64,000 nt of DNA from Sceloporus undulatus. Its lineage: Eukaryota > Chordata > Lepidosauria > Squamata > Phrynosomatidae. This document shows positions 10,545 to 20,632 of this stretch, in pieces. A program made the translations under genes and the position numbers. The notes under the pieces are model-generated. The model worked only from the letters and a program-made list of their open reading frames with translations. It had not been told where the DNA came from and ran no database searches. Positions within the stretch are counted from its first letter, which is position 1. The number at the start of each line of letters is the position of its first letter. The DNA lies in contig NC_056522.1 of NCBI RefSeq assembly GCF_019175285.1, forward strand, positions 236,675,781-236,739,780. The letters are read 5' to 3'.

Positions 10545-10995
10545 TCATCATAAAGACTTTCCCATTTCTATGTATGGTTGTAAAAGCTGTACCGTGAAGA
10601 AACTATCTAGGAAGAAAACCATCTCATTTGAAATGTGGTGCTGGAGAAGAGTTTTCTGGATACCGTGGACTGCTAAAAAGACAAATAAATGGGTCCTAGA
10701 GCAAGTCAAGTCTGAACTCTCCCTAGAAGCCAAGATGACTGAACTGAGACTGTTGTTCTTTGGACACATCATGAGAAAACATGACTGACTAGAAAAGATA
10801 TTAATGCTTGGTAAAGTAGAAGGCAATAGTAAAAGAGGAAAACCACATACCAGATGGATAGATTCAATCAAGGAAGCCACAGCCCTTAGTCTGCAACACC
10901 AGAGCAGGGCTGTTCAGAATTTGGTGACTTGGAGATCCCTCATTTATAGGGTCACCTTAAGTCAATGTTGACTTGACAGCAATTAAACAAACTAA
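10545..10995 (+). mobile_element. BovB (RTE) LINE 3' fragment
   Basis: The + strand reads MYGCKSCTVKKLSRKKTISF, then LRLLFFGHIMRKHD, with further RTE ORF2 C-terminal codons and the BovB tail ('gggtcaccttaagtcaatgttgacttgacagcaattaa'). 5' truncated. Confidence 0.88.
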
Positions 10996-11695
10996 CAAGT
11001 GTAGGTTATGCATCCACAACTGCGATGGTGAATTCCAGCCTGTCTTTTGGTTTAGGTCAATATTATGTTTATCATGTTCATACATGAATCTTTGTAGCTT
11101 TCTGCACTTAATGTACTTTTTGGGTAGTGTGAAAAAACTGCAGATGACTGTTTTTATGCTTTCACACCTGTGTTTCATGACATTCATCCACCAGGCACCA
11201 AGTAATCCCTAACTTGCTGAAGTGGAAACTCCATAGTAAAAATCCAAACACATGAAGATAACACTGTTGTACTGCTGTTTCAAACTTGCCACAGCAGATC
11301 AGTCAAAGAAGCAGCAGGTCTACTTGTAGTGTTGTGACTACTAGTTAGGGCCCACAATGGATTTCCCTTGCTTTTTGAAACAGAGTTGAACTAGTAGTCT
11401 TATAGCTAAAAGGCTGAGCCACAATGCTGAGCTCCCCCACCCCCAGAGATCCCATAATTAGAGATGACAAATAATTGTGCAGCATACAGTTACAATACAT
11501 ATATTTTGCCCTGAAAACTGTTACTTAGCTGGATATGTCATAAACCATGAAGATGAGCTGTTACCCTCACAGGCAGATTGAGTTCCCAAATCAAACTTAG
11601 ATGCAGAAGGAATAAGATCCATGAACAATATCCTGGGCTTCTGTGATAAATTATCACAGAGAAGACATTTCCATCTAGTCTGTTGCCATAAGGCA
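10996..11695. other. DBI: DBI intron 3, no feature recognised
   Basis: No repeat ends, exons or RNA gene seen. Confidence 0.5.
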
Positions 11696-11699
11696 TCAA

Positions 11700-11923
11700 G
11701 CTCTTTCACAGTACACAGTTATAATCCTTGATTCCCCCTTAACTAGCAAGCCTGCATCCTATGGAGTCCTGGAGTTTGTAGTTCAATCAGAGGCACCAGA
11801 TTGGCCCCCTGGCTGACAATTCTGCTGGCTCCTCCTTAAACTGCAAATTCCAGGATTCCACAGGACGTTGTCATTGCAGTTAAAGTGGAATCATAGCACT
11901 ATAACTGCACAGTGTGAAATAGC
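11700..11923. mobile_element. Palindromic DNA element (family B)
   Basis: Left 'ctctttcacagtacacagttataatccttgattcc' and right 'ggaatcatagcactataactgcacagtgtgaaatag' are inverted repeats, with 'gtcctggagtttgtagttc' and 'gcaaattccaggattccacagg' as inner arms. It lies only about 75 bp upstream of DBI exon 4. Confidence 0.65.
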
Positions 11924-12000
11924 CCATGAATGCAACTTAAAATCATTGTATTTCTGTATACATGGCTAATCAGTCTCTCTGTCTTTCATTTCCCTTTTAG

Positions 12001-12077
12001 GAATGTCCAAAGAAGATGCAATGAAAGCATATATAGCAAAAGTAAAAGAACTACAGGAAAAATATGGAATGCAATAA
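12001..12077 (+). CDS. DBI: DBI coding exon 4 with stop
   Basis: The last coding exon follows the acceptor TTTTAG at 11995-12000. After two bases that complete a Gly codon it reads [20 protein letters not shown] and ends KYGMQ with TAA at 12075-12077. This is helix 4 of ACBP, with the conserved Tyr of MKAYI. The three exons seen give 86 residues, so only a few N-terminal residues from exon 1 are missing compared with the usual length of about 87-88. The reading frame is intact through all three exons and the splice sites are canonical, so the gene looks functional. Confidence 0.97.
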
Positions 12078-12245
12078 GATCCAACCTGCATGCCTTTGTG
12101 GGAAAATGCCTTACTAATACTCCTGTGGGTAAAGAAACAGCACTACTCTGTGCTGCAGTGCCAAGAGTGGGTGCCACTTAGCCACTGATAGCTGTGTAAA
12201 TCTACTTCTAATGGTTTATAGAATAAAACGGTTAAATTCCTAAAC
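12078..12245 (+). other. DBI: DBI 3' UTR with polyadenylation signal
   Basis: The sequence after the stop codon is unique and contains an AATAAA hexamer at 12222-12227, followed by a T/G-containing stretch. Cleavage near 12240-12245 would give a short 3' UTR of about 165 bases, typical for this gene. The exact cleavage site is inferred. Confidence 0.75.
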
Positions 12246-12697
12246 TTGGCCTGTGTAGCTTTGATGCAATGATAAGGTGTGACTTTCTCCACTTGTTTCC
12301 TCAGCAAGGAACCAGGGTATAGGTTTCTTGTCACAAAGGGGCTGAACAGACCAGCAAAAAGAGCCGGCAGCTTGAGGTCGTAATGTATGCACGACACATC
12401 CCCCAAGCCACCAGGAGGCTGCCATGAAGCTACCCAAGCAACCACACAGCAGCAGCATTGTGGAGTTTTAGCAGTGCAGCATTTAGATGCCGCACACCGC
12501 CAAAACGCCAAAAAACTGTCACTGTGCTAACAAAAACACCTTTTTACCGGTGCAAAAAGGAGCTGCATTTTGTTGCTGCTTTTTGCACCTGGAAAATGCC
12601 AGATTGGGGCCATGGTGTATGGTTGCTGAAGCCCCAATTCAGTGCCCAAAGGGGCAGTGGCAAGCCGCTCCTTCAGGCTGGTCAGTTCCACCCCCAA
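12246..12697. other. Intergenic, GC-richer unclassified sequence
   Basis: Downstream of DBI. It includes 'ggtgcaaaaaggagctgca / tgctgctttttgcacctgg', an inverted repeat at about 12550-12592. The stretch may be part of a DNA element that continues after 12931; I cannot define its left end. Confidence 0.35.
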
Positions 12698-12931
12698 GGG
12701 CCCTATAGACAGGCCAAAATAAAGCTGCTTCAGGTCACTTTGGAGGTATGCTTTTTAAATGATGCATGCATCCTAAGAGGCCAGAAGCCACACCAAAGCC
12801 ACACTCCAGTCCTAAGGACTAGACCACAGCTTTGGCACAGTTTCTGCCCTCTTAGGACACATGCATCATTTAATCAGCATACCTCCAGGGTGCCCTGAAA
12901 CAGCTTTATTTTGGCCTGTATGTATGGGCCC
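12698..12931. mobile_element. Palindromic DNA element (family C)
   Basis: Ends GGGCCCTATAGACAGGCC and GGCCTGTATGTATGGGCCC are inverted repeats, followed inward by 'aaaataaagctgcttcaggtcactttggaggtatgc' and 'agcatacctccagggtgccctgaaacagctttatttt'. CAA precedes and TAA follows. Other copies: 36605-36835, 49234-49441, 61862-62081. Confidence 0.7.
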
Positions 12932-13090
12932 TAAGGTGCGGTACAGACCACCAAAAAGCAGCATACCAGTGCCAGTATTAGGGTTAGGGAGTGTGCACCA
13001 TGTACACGCTCCCTAACCCTAATACCTGCTGGCGGCGGCATAAAGGCAGCGCCTTGTACACACAAGTGCCACCATTATGACATCACGGCC
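12932..13090. mobile_element. GC-rich foldback element remnant
   Basis: It starts 'taaggtgcggtacagaccacc', contains an inverted repeat ('ttagggttagggagtgtgca ... tgtacacgctccctaaccctaa', 12978-13022) and the motif 'ggcggcggcataaaggcagcgcc'. The 'tacagacc' end resembles that of 53426-53972. Confidence 0.4.
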
Positions 13091-13401
13091 GCACCACATC
13101 CAAACATCCTGTTGGCCAATGGTGCTTATTAGAGTATCTATGCAACTGCTCACCGGCCTGCCCCTGGAAGAAATATCCCAACTGTGGCATCATCCTGAGA
13201 TCATCCACTGAGAGGCACCTGGACACTGGTAGTACATGACACTGCAGATGTAAGGATGGTGTGAAGATTGGTTCCACCTGAATTTTGCCTTGATGTTCCA
13301 CGTTCTGTTCCAGCTGGAGCAAAATCTATTCCAGCATCACTGGCTTCCTGACCAATGTTTGCATGCATCATTCCTTTGGTGTTCAGCCAGGACACTTCAC
13401 T

Positions 13402-13622
13402 CATGCCTAGTGGCACAGTGGTTAAATGCCAGTACTGCAGCCACAACATTGTAAGTTCAATCCTAGAGGGCTCCAAGGGCCGCTCAACCTTCCATCCTTT
13501 CGTAGGTTGGTAAAATGAATACCCAGCTTGTTGGGGGCAATTAGCTTACATGTAGTAAACCACTTATGGGGTGCTAGTTCACTGATAACCGGTATAGAAA
13601 TGTACTTCCTATTGCTAGTAAA
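13402..13622 (+). mobile_element. tRNA-headed SINE with L2-like tail
   Basis: It reads 'tgcctagtggcacagtggttaaatgccagtactgcagcc...gtaagttcaatcctaga' (A and B box remnants), then 'ggttggtaaaatgaatacccagcttgttgggggcaatt' and a tail 'gtaaaccacttatggggtgct...ggtatagaaatgta'. This layout is a distinct squamate SINE family, not the BovB-tailed one. Confidence 0.75.
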
Positions 13623-13688
13623 AAACATGGAATGCTCATTCTACTGGGCTGGTCCAGTGGTGCTGCTCACTATAACACAGAGTACTGC

Positions 13689-13751
13689 CTTTGAGATCCA
13701 GTTTATCTCAAATCAGATTTGAGACAAACTGGATTTCAAAGGCAGTAGCCT
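13689..13751. repeat. Near-perfect palindrome with 31-bp arms
   Basis: Left arm 'gcctttgagatccagttt...ctcaaatc' and right arm 'gatttgaga...aaactggatttcaaaggc' match with two or three mismatches and almost no spacer. It directly follows the SINE and a short spacer. Confidence 0.85.
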
Positions 13752-13914
13752 TTTATCTTGCAAATAAAATTTAATTTCCTGGACTGAATCTCCCAGTACC
13801 CACTTGGCTAGAAGGAGCGGGTGCACACCTGCATCAGTACCCTTCCATACCATCTGAAACACAGTACTACAGCTAGAACATCTTGACCAAATGCAGGATC
13901 CTGATTAACATTGC

Positions 13915-14095
13915 TAAAACCTTTTGCCTTTCTCCTGCATCATTTTTAACACCATTGTCTGATAAAGAAGCCAGTTGAGCTTCAAAAGCTTGCAACATGT
14001 TGGCCTTATAAAGGCACAGTATCACTGTTTTGTGGATTTTGGATGATGCTGTGCTTTGCTATATGGCCAACACAGCTACCCCTGGATATGCCTAA
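13915..14095 (+). mobile_element. Penelope 3' end fragment
   Basis: It reads 'ttgtctgataaagaagccagttgagcttcaaaagcttgcaacatgttggcc' and ends 'tgtgctttgctatatggccaacacagctacccctgg', the same end as the element at 16795-17395. Confidence 0.65.
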
Positions 14096-14735
14096 AATGA
14101 ATGAATGAAGTGTGGCTCAGCAAAATGTTGGCAGTATGCAACTCTCTGCATTCTCCACCATTGGCTATGCTGGCTTGGGTTGCTAGGAGCTGTACTTTGA
14201 CAACATCTGGAAGATTACTCAGTTCCCACCCTGGCCTAAAATGTGAGCTTCTCATGTTATTGACATTATCACTCAACTTTCTTGTGAGAGTTCCTCTTTA
14301 CCTAAACCAGCCTGACTTTGGATTAAAACTCCCATAAGCCCCATGTAGCTTGGCCAATGATTGAAAATTGTAAGAGCTGCAGCTCAAGACACCTGGGGGG
14401 CACTAGGTTGTCCATTTCTGTACCAGCATATTGTAAGAGGCACCTGTTAGATCTCACAAATTTCTATAGAAATTGAGCTGTACCAAACCTTCCAGTGCAA
14501 AAAGCTGTCTTGGTCACTAGAGGGAGCCAGTGAGCTGCCATTACCCACTGACTGTTCTGAAATTCTTAACTGCATTTGCTAAACAGTACATAGCACCAGC
14601 TGCAAGTTTACTGGGCAAGATCCTTTGCTTTCTGAAATGAGCATTCACTTATCTGAAATCAACAACTACTTTTTCAGTCCTTTGCTTGGAGGTAACCAAT
14701 ACGACTTGAGCTCATTGAGTTCAAGAACAATTAAT
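14096..14735. other. Intergenic, no gene seen
   Basis: A piece near 14150-14235 ('ggttgctaggagctgtactttgacaacatctgg') looks like an eroded DNA element; otherwise nothing is recognised. Confidence 0.4.
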
Positions 14736-14737
14736 AC

Positions 14738-15115
14738 AGTCATTCCTACACATTTGCAGGTTTGACTTTTGCAGATTTGATTATTCATGGATTATTTGTT
14801 GCCACTGCCACCACTTCCCTAATACCATTTTTAATAAGGACTGCAAGCCTTGTAAGACTGAGAATGAATATGCAGCAAGGCTTATAAGTCCCTATTTAAA
14901 ATGTCATTGGGCAGCAGCAAGCCCCACGAGCTGCCCACCTCTGTCTTGCAAAGGAACTGCTCTACCTCAAATGCATCCATGGTGGGTTGAATCTGTGGAT
15001 TATACTTTGCATGTGTATTAAATATAGTTTGAGGGGCCTAAAATTATTTGTGTTTTTTCCACTTTTGCAGGGGTCCTACACCTCTAACTCCAGCAAACAT
15101 GAAGGACTGACTGTA
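14738..15115. mobile_element. Tigger-like (TcMar) DNA element
   Basis: Bounded by TACAGTCATTCCTACACATT and CATGAAGGACTGACTGTA, inverted ends with TA on both sides. The inside holds 'gattattcatggatta' and 'aatctgtggattatac', typical for pogo/Tigger short elements. No transposase frame. Confidence 0.65.
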
Positions 15116-15346
15116 CTGGCAAATACTTCCTTTGCATACAGATTCATTTATGGTTGTTAATTGGTATCAAGTCACTTATGGCAACTCTATGAATGAGAGA
15201 CCTTCAAGGCACCTTGTCATCAACATCACTGCGCAGATCCTGCAACTCAGGGATGTGGCTTACTTGATGGAGTATATCCCCATAATACAGTCTTCCTCTT
15301 TTCCTTCTGCCTTGTACCTTATCAAGTATTATTGTGTTTACTAATA

Positions 15347-15701
15347 CAGTAGAGTCTCGATTATCCAGCCTTTGATTATCCAACATTCTGGATTATCCAA
15401 TGTCGCTGCTCAATGATTTCTTTACATTTTCAGAGGACTGAACTGTTTATACAGTACATATTGTACATCATGATGTTGATCAGTGATTTCTTTACATTTT
15501 TTAGAGGACTGTTTATACATTACAATGTTATTCCTATAACGTTACTGCAACATTACTTTTACTGTTACTGCAATAAAACTTCAATACGTTTGCAATTTAT
15601 AGTGATTTCAAGGCTTTTCTTGGACCCTCCGGATTATCCAACATGTTCAGCTATCCAACTATCAGCCCGCCCGTTTATGTCGGATAATCGAGACTCTACT
15701 G
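15347..15701. mobile_element. Tigger-like element with perfect ends and TA duplication
   Basis: Ends CAGTAGAGTCTCGATTATCC and GGATAATCGAGACTCTACTG are inverted repeats, flanked by TA at 15345-15346 and 15702-15703. It is 355 bp without a transposase. The inside has GGATTATCCA repeats near both ends. Confidence 0.9.
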
Positions 15702-15803
15702 TATGTCACCTCATCTCAAGATATAGTCAAAGTACAAAAGCCTCAGTTTGGCCATTTCCTTCTAGGAGAGAGTACTGGCTTGATTTGGCCTTGCATTCAT
15801 TTA

Positions 15804-15983
15804 CAGTCATCCACTGGGGATCCATTCTGGACCCACCTACCCTCAGATAGCAAAAAATGTGGGTCCTTATGTCGCATTCTTTACAATGGACACATATGCA
15901 TGCCCACATGCACAGGCATCCACTGAAAAAGCCAGGGCCTGCCATCTGTGGAAGCTTAGATCTGTGGATAGCACAGGCACACT
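15804..15983. mobile_element. Second Tigger-like element in the same BovB copy
   Basis: Bounded by 'tacagtcatccactggggatcc' and 'ggatagcacaggcacactgta', imperfect inverted ends with TA edges; inner 'gaagcttagatctgtgg' and 'cactggggatcc' fit the Tigger-type pattern. Confidence 0.65.
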
Positions 15984-16149
15984 GTATTTGATTTTTCAAC
16001 AGGCTATGGTATCCAGATAACTCTTTTCCAGCACCACATTTCATATGAGTTGATTTTCTTACTGTTAAATTTTGTAGCTCATATGTAGTCATAATTTTTG
16101 TTTTCTTGATGAGCTTCATAATTTGAAAGCAGATCAAGATAGTTTAGGA

Positions 16150-16745
16150 ATTTCCATAGTTGGGTCATCGATCAGAGCAGAAGCTGTAGTCAGGAAATGA
16201 GAAGAAAACTAAGACTTAGAAGGACAGCTATGAAAGAACTAGACAAGATCTTGAAGTGTAAAGATTCATAATTAAATACCAAAGTTAGGATTGTCTATGC
16301 CATCATATTTCCCATTTCTATGTATGGTTGTGAAGGCTGGACAGTGAAGAAAACTGCAGGGGGGAAAATAAAACTCATTTGAGAAGTGGTGCTGGAGAAT
16401 GGTCCTGGGAATGCCATGGACGGCTAAAAAGATCAATGGATGGATCCTAGAGCAAATGAGACCTGAATTCTCCCTGGAAGCAAAGATGATTCAACTGAGG
16501 CTGCATTTTGGCCACATCATAAGAAGGGACTTGCTGGAAAAGACTGTAATGCTTGGGGAAAGTAGAGGGCAATAGGAAAAGAGGAAGACATTCCAGATGG
16601 AGAGACTCAATCAGAGAAGCCACAGCCATGAGTCTAAAGGAGCTGAGCAGGGTGATTGAGGAATAGGATGACTTGGAGGTCCCTCATACATAGGATTGCC
16701 ATGGGTTGAAGTCAACTCAAATGCAATTAACAGCAACAAGGTAGA
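16150..16745 (+). mobile_element. BovB (RTE) LINE 3' fragment
   Basis: The + strand contains 'tcccatttctatgtatggttgtgaaggctggacagtgaag', coding for the MYGCE.WTVKK motif, then the 'gatggatcctagagcaaatgag' and 'ggccacatcataagaaggga' blocks, ending in 'gattgccatgggttgaagtcaactcaaatgcaa'. It lies head to head with the minus-strand copy just upstream. Confidence 0.87.
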
Positions 16746-16794
16746 AGCTCAATATATTGGGATATTTGGGAAGGACGTAACATACCTGAACTAT

Positions 16795-17395
16795 CCAGGG
16801 GTAGCCATGTTGGCCATGTAGCAAAGCACAAAGACAACATTCACAAAACAGTGATACCTTTATTAGAACAACCAAAATGCACAAAATACATGATGCAAGC
16901 TTTCAAGGCTCCTCTGGCTTCTTAATCAGGCAAAGGTGTTAAATGTCATACAGGAGGGAAAAATGATGATATTAGTCACAAACCTACATTTTGTCAAGAT
17001 GTAGCAGTTGTCAATTCAGGTGATATGGAGGACATTCATGCAGGCAGGGTCCTCCTCCTCCTGGCCATGTGGGTATTCCAGGAGATAAAATGTAAATTCC
17101 ATTAGCAACACAAAAAGAGATGGTCTTGAGATCCAAGTTGTCTTCATCATTTGTGAAGCTACAAACTCCTTGGCCTAACAAACCACCTGAATTGAGAACA
17201 GTCAGATCTTGACAAAGTTCAGGCTTGTGACTAACATAGCCATATTTTTCTTCTTTCTCCTGTTTGATTTTAACATCTTTGTCTGATGAAGAGGCCAATG
17301 AAACTTCAAAAGCTTGCAACATGTATTTTGTGCATTTTAGTTGTCCTAATAACAACATCACTGTTTTGTTGTGTATTTTGGATGTTATTATATAT
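16795..17395. mobile_element. Penelope-like element with inverted ends
   Basis: The left end 16795-16920 ('ccaggggtagccatgttggccatgtagcaaagcac...caagctttcaaggctcctctggcttcttaatcagg') is the inverted copy of the right end 17270-17390 ('gtctgatgaagaggccaatgaaacttcaaaagcttgcaacatg...'). The centre (116-codon minus frame at 17011-17361) has no domain I recognise. Such duplicated, inverted ends are typical of Penelope copies. Confidence 0.6.
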
Positions 17396-18005
17396 ACCTG
17401 AATTATGCTCAGTTTTATATTATGTCAGCATAAACTTGTGTTTCCATTGCAATGAACCTTGAAGATGAGCTAAGGTAGATTGTACTAGTAAGACTGTGAT
17501 ATTTTGTTTGTAGCAGTGTGCATCCTTTTGTTTTAGTTGTATCTTATTACGGTTTATCTTAGAATCATATAGAGTTCTCTTCACCCCTTTTTTTTAAAAG
17601 ATAGAATTGGTCCTGCCTTTTAGAGCTGAATGGATAAACAGGTGCCACAGACTGCTTTGTTTTGGCAAAATCATTTCTGGTGAAAAGACATGTTGGATAG
17701 CACATTTGCTCCTGCTATCTTTTAGAACTGCAGTCCTAAAAGAGAAAGAAAGCTTTTTCTCTGTTTGATCATATACTCAGTTGAGTTGGTCTCAGTTCTC
17801 ACCTTTAACCAAGCCTGTTTAGATACAGCTGTAAAACCACATCCTTCAGATACAGCTGTAAAACCTGAGCAAAGGTTGATCTACATATGATGGTTGTGGT
17901 TGGTGTTGGTGTGCATTGTATATCTGTACAACATGGCTGCAGAGACAGTTGTCTGGTTCAGAAGAGGTGCTTTTTCTGATGAAAATTTCCCAGCTCATCT
18001 TTCCA
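17396..18005. other. Intergenic, no feature recognised
   Basis: Only a short direct repeat ('agatacagctgtaaaacc' at about 17820 and 17849) stands out. Confidence 0.5.
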
Positions 18006-18006
18006 T

Positions 18007-18037
18007 GGAGTGTGTGTGTGTGTGTGTGTGTGTGTGC
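18007..18037. repeat. (GT)n microsatellite
   Basis: About 15 perfect GT units. Confidence 0.95.
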
Positions 18038-18059
18038 ATATATGCCTTCACGTTACCTG

Positions 18060-18235
18060 TCAACGTATGGTGATCACATGAATTTCATATGGTTTTCTAA
18101 AGCAAGGAATACTCAGAGGTGGTTTTGCCAGTTCCTTCCTCGGAAATATAGCCTACAGCAGAACCTGGTATTCACTGGTGGTCTCCTACACCATCAATAA
18201 CCAAGACTGACTGCTTAGCTTCCAAGGAATAGATA
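18060..18235 (-). mobile_element. 5S-rRNA-headed SINE
   Basis: Read on the minus strand, 'ttggaagctaagcagtcagtcttggttattgatggtgtaggagaccacc' is the 5S-like head; the + strand start 'cctgtcaacgtatggtgatcacatg' is the BovB-like tail in reverse. Confidence 0.75.
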
Positions 18236-18237
18236 CA

Positions 18238-18540
18238 AGTTTAGTCTCTCTTATCTGAAATGCTTGGGACAGAGGTGTTCTGGATTTTGGAGTTTTCCAA
18301 ATTTTGGAATACTTGCATATACATAATAAGATCTTGAAGTTGAGACCCATGTCTAAACATGAAATTAATTTCTGTTTTTATACACTTTATATACATTGCT
18401 TGAAGGTAATTTTATACACAGTATTTTTAATAACTTGTTGCACGAAACAAAGTTCATGTACAATGAGTTGTCAGAAAGCAAAGGTATCTCAAAAGAGCTT
18501 CAGCTGGAGTTTCTAGATGTTCCTTACATTTCTGAATAGG
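18238..18540. mobile_element. Tigger-like remnant
   Basis: The phrase 'gtctctcttatctgaaatgcttgggacagaggtgttctggattttgga' and the later 'gttgtcagaaagcaaaggtatctca' match the order of a Tigger-type element common in amniotes. The right inverted end is not visible. Confidence 0.4.
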
Positions 18541-18552
18541 CCCTTCTTATAC

Positions 18553-18870
18553 TATTATGTTTATGTTTATTTATATCCCATCTTCCTCCCAGTAAAGGGA
18601 CTCAAGGTGGCTTACAAATCTAAAACAGTCAAAGTTAAAACACTATAAAACATGCAAAATACAAGTTTAAAAACAATTAAGCAAGTCCAACAATTAAAAA
18701 CATTACATTATTAAAAGTTAAAGTTTAAAACTCTTTAAAACAAAAACAAAACAGCACCCCTGTCATGTGAAAGCCTAGTGGAAAATCGCATGCTGAGTGG
18801 TTTAAAGGGTGCTTTTAAAATGGTGCTTCCTGGTATTCTTTAAATTTTACTTTTAGTGATTCAACTTCCC
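18553..18870 (-). mobile_element. L2/CR1-type LINE 3' tail
   Basis: On + it begins 'tgtttatttatatcccatcttcctcccagtaaagggactcaaggtggcttacaaatc', the reverse complement of the usual L2-type tail, then an A-rich stretch. Confidence 0.65.
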
Positions 18871-18940
18871 ACTGTGCCCATGAGAAAATATTGCTGCACG
18901 TTCCTACTTTCAATATAGCTGACTTTCCATATGGGCTGAC

Positions 18941-19172
18941 AGCAGAGCTGAAATCCTGTCTGATCTTGGAGGGTCAGCAAAACAGGGTCAGCCCTGGTTA
19001 GTATTTGGATGGGAGACCACCAAGGAATATCAGGTGCTGTAGGTTACTGGTATATTTTAGAGGAAAGAACTGACAAAACCACCACTGGGTATTCCTTGCT
19101 AAGAAAACCCTGTGACATGCATGGGGTCACCATAAATCACCAGGTGCCATGAAGGCAAGCACACACAGTTGT
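18941..19172 (+). mobile_element. 5S-rRNA-headed SINE, uninterrupted
   Basis: Head 'ctgtctgatcttggagggtcagcaaaacagggtcagccctggttagtatttggatgggagacc' resembles vertebrate 5S rRNA; the tail 'catggggtcaccataaatcaccaggtgccatgaaggcaagcacac' is BovB-like. It is not a working 5S gene, since the promoter region is diverged and a SINE body follows. Confidence 0.85.
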
Positions 19173-19795
19173 AATAATTACATGCGTTGCCCTTAAAGCA
19201 AATGTGTCCTGGAATGTAGCTAAAGCTAGTAAACACTTCCATTTTTCATTCCCCACACACCCTTTGGGGCTTCAAATTATTGTATTGTTTCACAACACAT
19301 TGGCGAACTTGCTCTGTTTTGCACAGAACAGCTTCCACTCGACATCCTGTTTTTCATTATAACTGCCAATCGAAAGCAGCAAAAGTATTGTGTAGTTTGA
19401 AGGGAGCCAAAATGAGGCAGCCTGCTTCCAGCCTAACTCCTGCATAGCCTTGAAAGCAAGTTATATAATCTGTGCCTCTATTCTGGAGAGATAAAAAAAA
19501 GTGAGCCCACAGCCTTAACTTAATCTTGTTTGTTTGCGATGTGATAAGATGCATCCAAAGTCTGCGCATGTTTACCACATCTCAAAGGCTGAAAATGTCA
19601 CACCAACCACAAACATAGCAGCTCAGGAGCCTGCCATCACCGCTTCCTGAGTATATCATAGGAGTAACACTTGTCTACCTTATAGAACTATTTGTTGTCA
19701 AGCATGTTGAACATCTAAAATGTGCTGAGCACAATGCTAATCAAATTCAAAATGGTGCAGCCAGCTATTTCAGGACATTGAGTGATATATATGAT
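19173..19795. other. Intergenic, no feature recognised
   Basis: No repeat ends, exon or RNA seen. Confidence 0.5.
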
Positions 19796-19922
19796 TAAGA
19801 TGCCAATTTTGATGATTGGAAGATCGGTAGGTTGGCAGTTCAAGGCCCAAGTGCTGCATGATGGGGTGAGCTCCTGTCACTAGTCCCAGCTTCTGCCAAC
19901 CTATCAGTCGGAAAGACAGCCA
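19796..19922 (+). mobile_element. tRNA-derived SINE fragment
   Basis: It reads 'gattaagatgccaattttgatgattggaagatcggtaggttggcagttcaag', a B-box-like GTTCAAG preceded by a tRNA-like stretch, then 'ggggtgagctcctgtcactagtcccagcttctgccaacc'. Confidence 0.55.
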
Positions 19923-19938
19923 GACCACTGCTCTAGCC

Positions 19939-20624
19939 TAGGGTTGCCATAACCCTGCTGCAACCCATGGGGCCTCGCTGCCCTCCTCCTCTTCCACCTC
20001 GCATGGCCGCGTGGAGGAAGAGGACAGCGAGGCCTTGGGCGGAGGAGGCGAAGGGGGAGGCGGTGCCTCCTGCGCGTGGCCGCACCACCCTCCCCGCCTC
20101 CCTGCGGCCCCGCGCCCTCTTTCCCAGCCTCCTCGGAGGCTGAGAAGGAGGGCAGGCTTTGGCGATCGCCAGCGGCCCTGCGCCCTCCTTCTCGGTCTCC
20201 TTGGAGGCCAAGAAGGAGGGCAGGCCCTGGCGATCGCCAGAGGCCCCACGCCCTCTTTCCCGGCCTCCTCGGAGGTCAAGAAGGAGGGCAGGCCCTGGCG
20301 ATCGCCAGAGGCCCCGCGCCCTCCTTCTCGGTCTCCTCGGAGGCCGAGAAGGAGGGCAGGCCCTGGCGATCGCCAGCAGCCCCGCGCCCTCCTTCTCGGT
20401 CTCCTTGAGGCCCAGGGCCCAGGCGGCGAGGGAAAGCCTCCCATAGAGGAGGATTCCCTTGCCGCTTGGGCTCCCCACTGCGATTGCGGCGAGGCCCGGG
20501 GCCCAGGCAGCGAGGGAAAGCCTCCCCTATTCAAATGTAGGACACACAAAAAAATGTGTCCTACATTTGAAAAATTTGTCCTACATTTCCCCCAGTTTGG
20601 AGGTCCGGATGTATGGCAACCCTA
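19939..20624. mobile_element. hAT-like DNA element with 8-bp target duplication
   Basis: The ends TAGGGTTGCCATA and TATGGCAACCCTA are perfect 13-bp inverted repeats. The flanks carry the same 8 bases, CTCTAGCC, at 19931-19938 and 20625-20632. An 8-bp duplication is the mark of hAT transposition. The 686-bp inside is very GC-rich, holds a 68-bp tandem array and, near the right end, a hairpin built on TGTCCTACATTTGAAAA. No transposase is present, so it is non-autonomous. Confidence 0.88.
20100..20420. repeat. 68-bp GC-rich tandem repeat inside the hAT-like element
   Basis: The motif GGCGATCGCC starts at 20161, 20229, 20297 and 20365, a constant 68-bp step. Each unit also holds a hairpin (CCTTCTCGGTCTCC / GGAGGCCGAGAAGG type). 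About 4.5 units. Open frames through it on both strands are by-products of GC-rich repetition. Confidence 0.92.
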
Positions 20625-20632
20625 CTCTAGCC

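Larger units (their letters stand above)
15145..16080 (-). mobile_element. BovB LINE fragment broken up by two Tigger-like elements
   Basis: Pieces 15145-15344, 15704-15803 and about 15984-16080 read in order as one minus-strand BovB 3' end when compared with the copy at 23738-24420 ('...ttccttctgccttgtacc', 'caaagtacaaaagcctcagtttggcc', 'ctcttttccagcaccacatttcatatgagttgattttctt'). Confidence 0.8.

Noticed and set aside
12978-13022. Interstitial telomere repeat (TTAGGG text)
   Set aside because: Only one or two units occur, as arms of a hairpin in a DNA element; the same text recurs in the GC-rich element near 53890.
18941-19172. 5S rRNA gene
   Set aside because: The 5S-like head is diverged and followed by a SINE body and BovB-like tail; other copies share the same composite.
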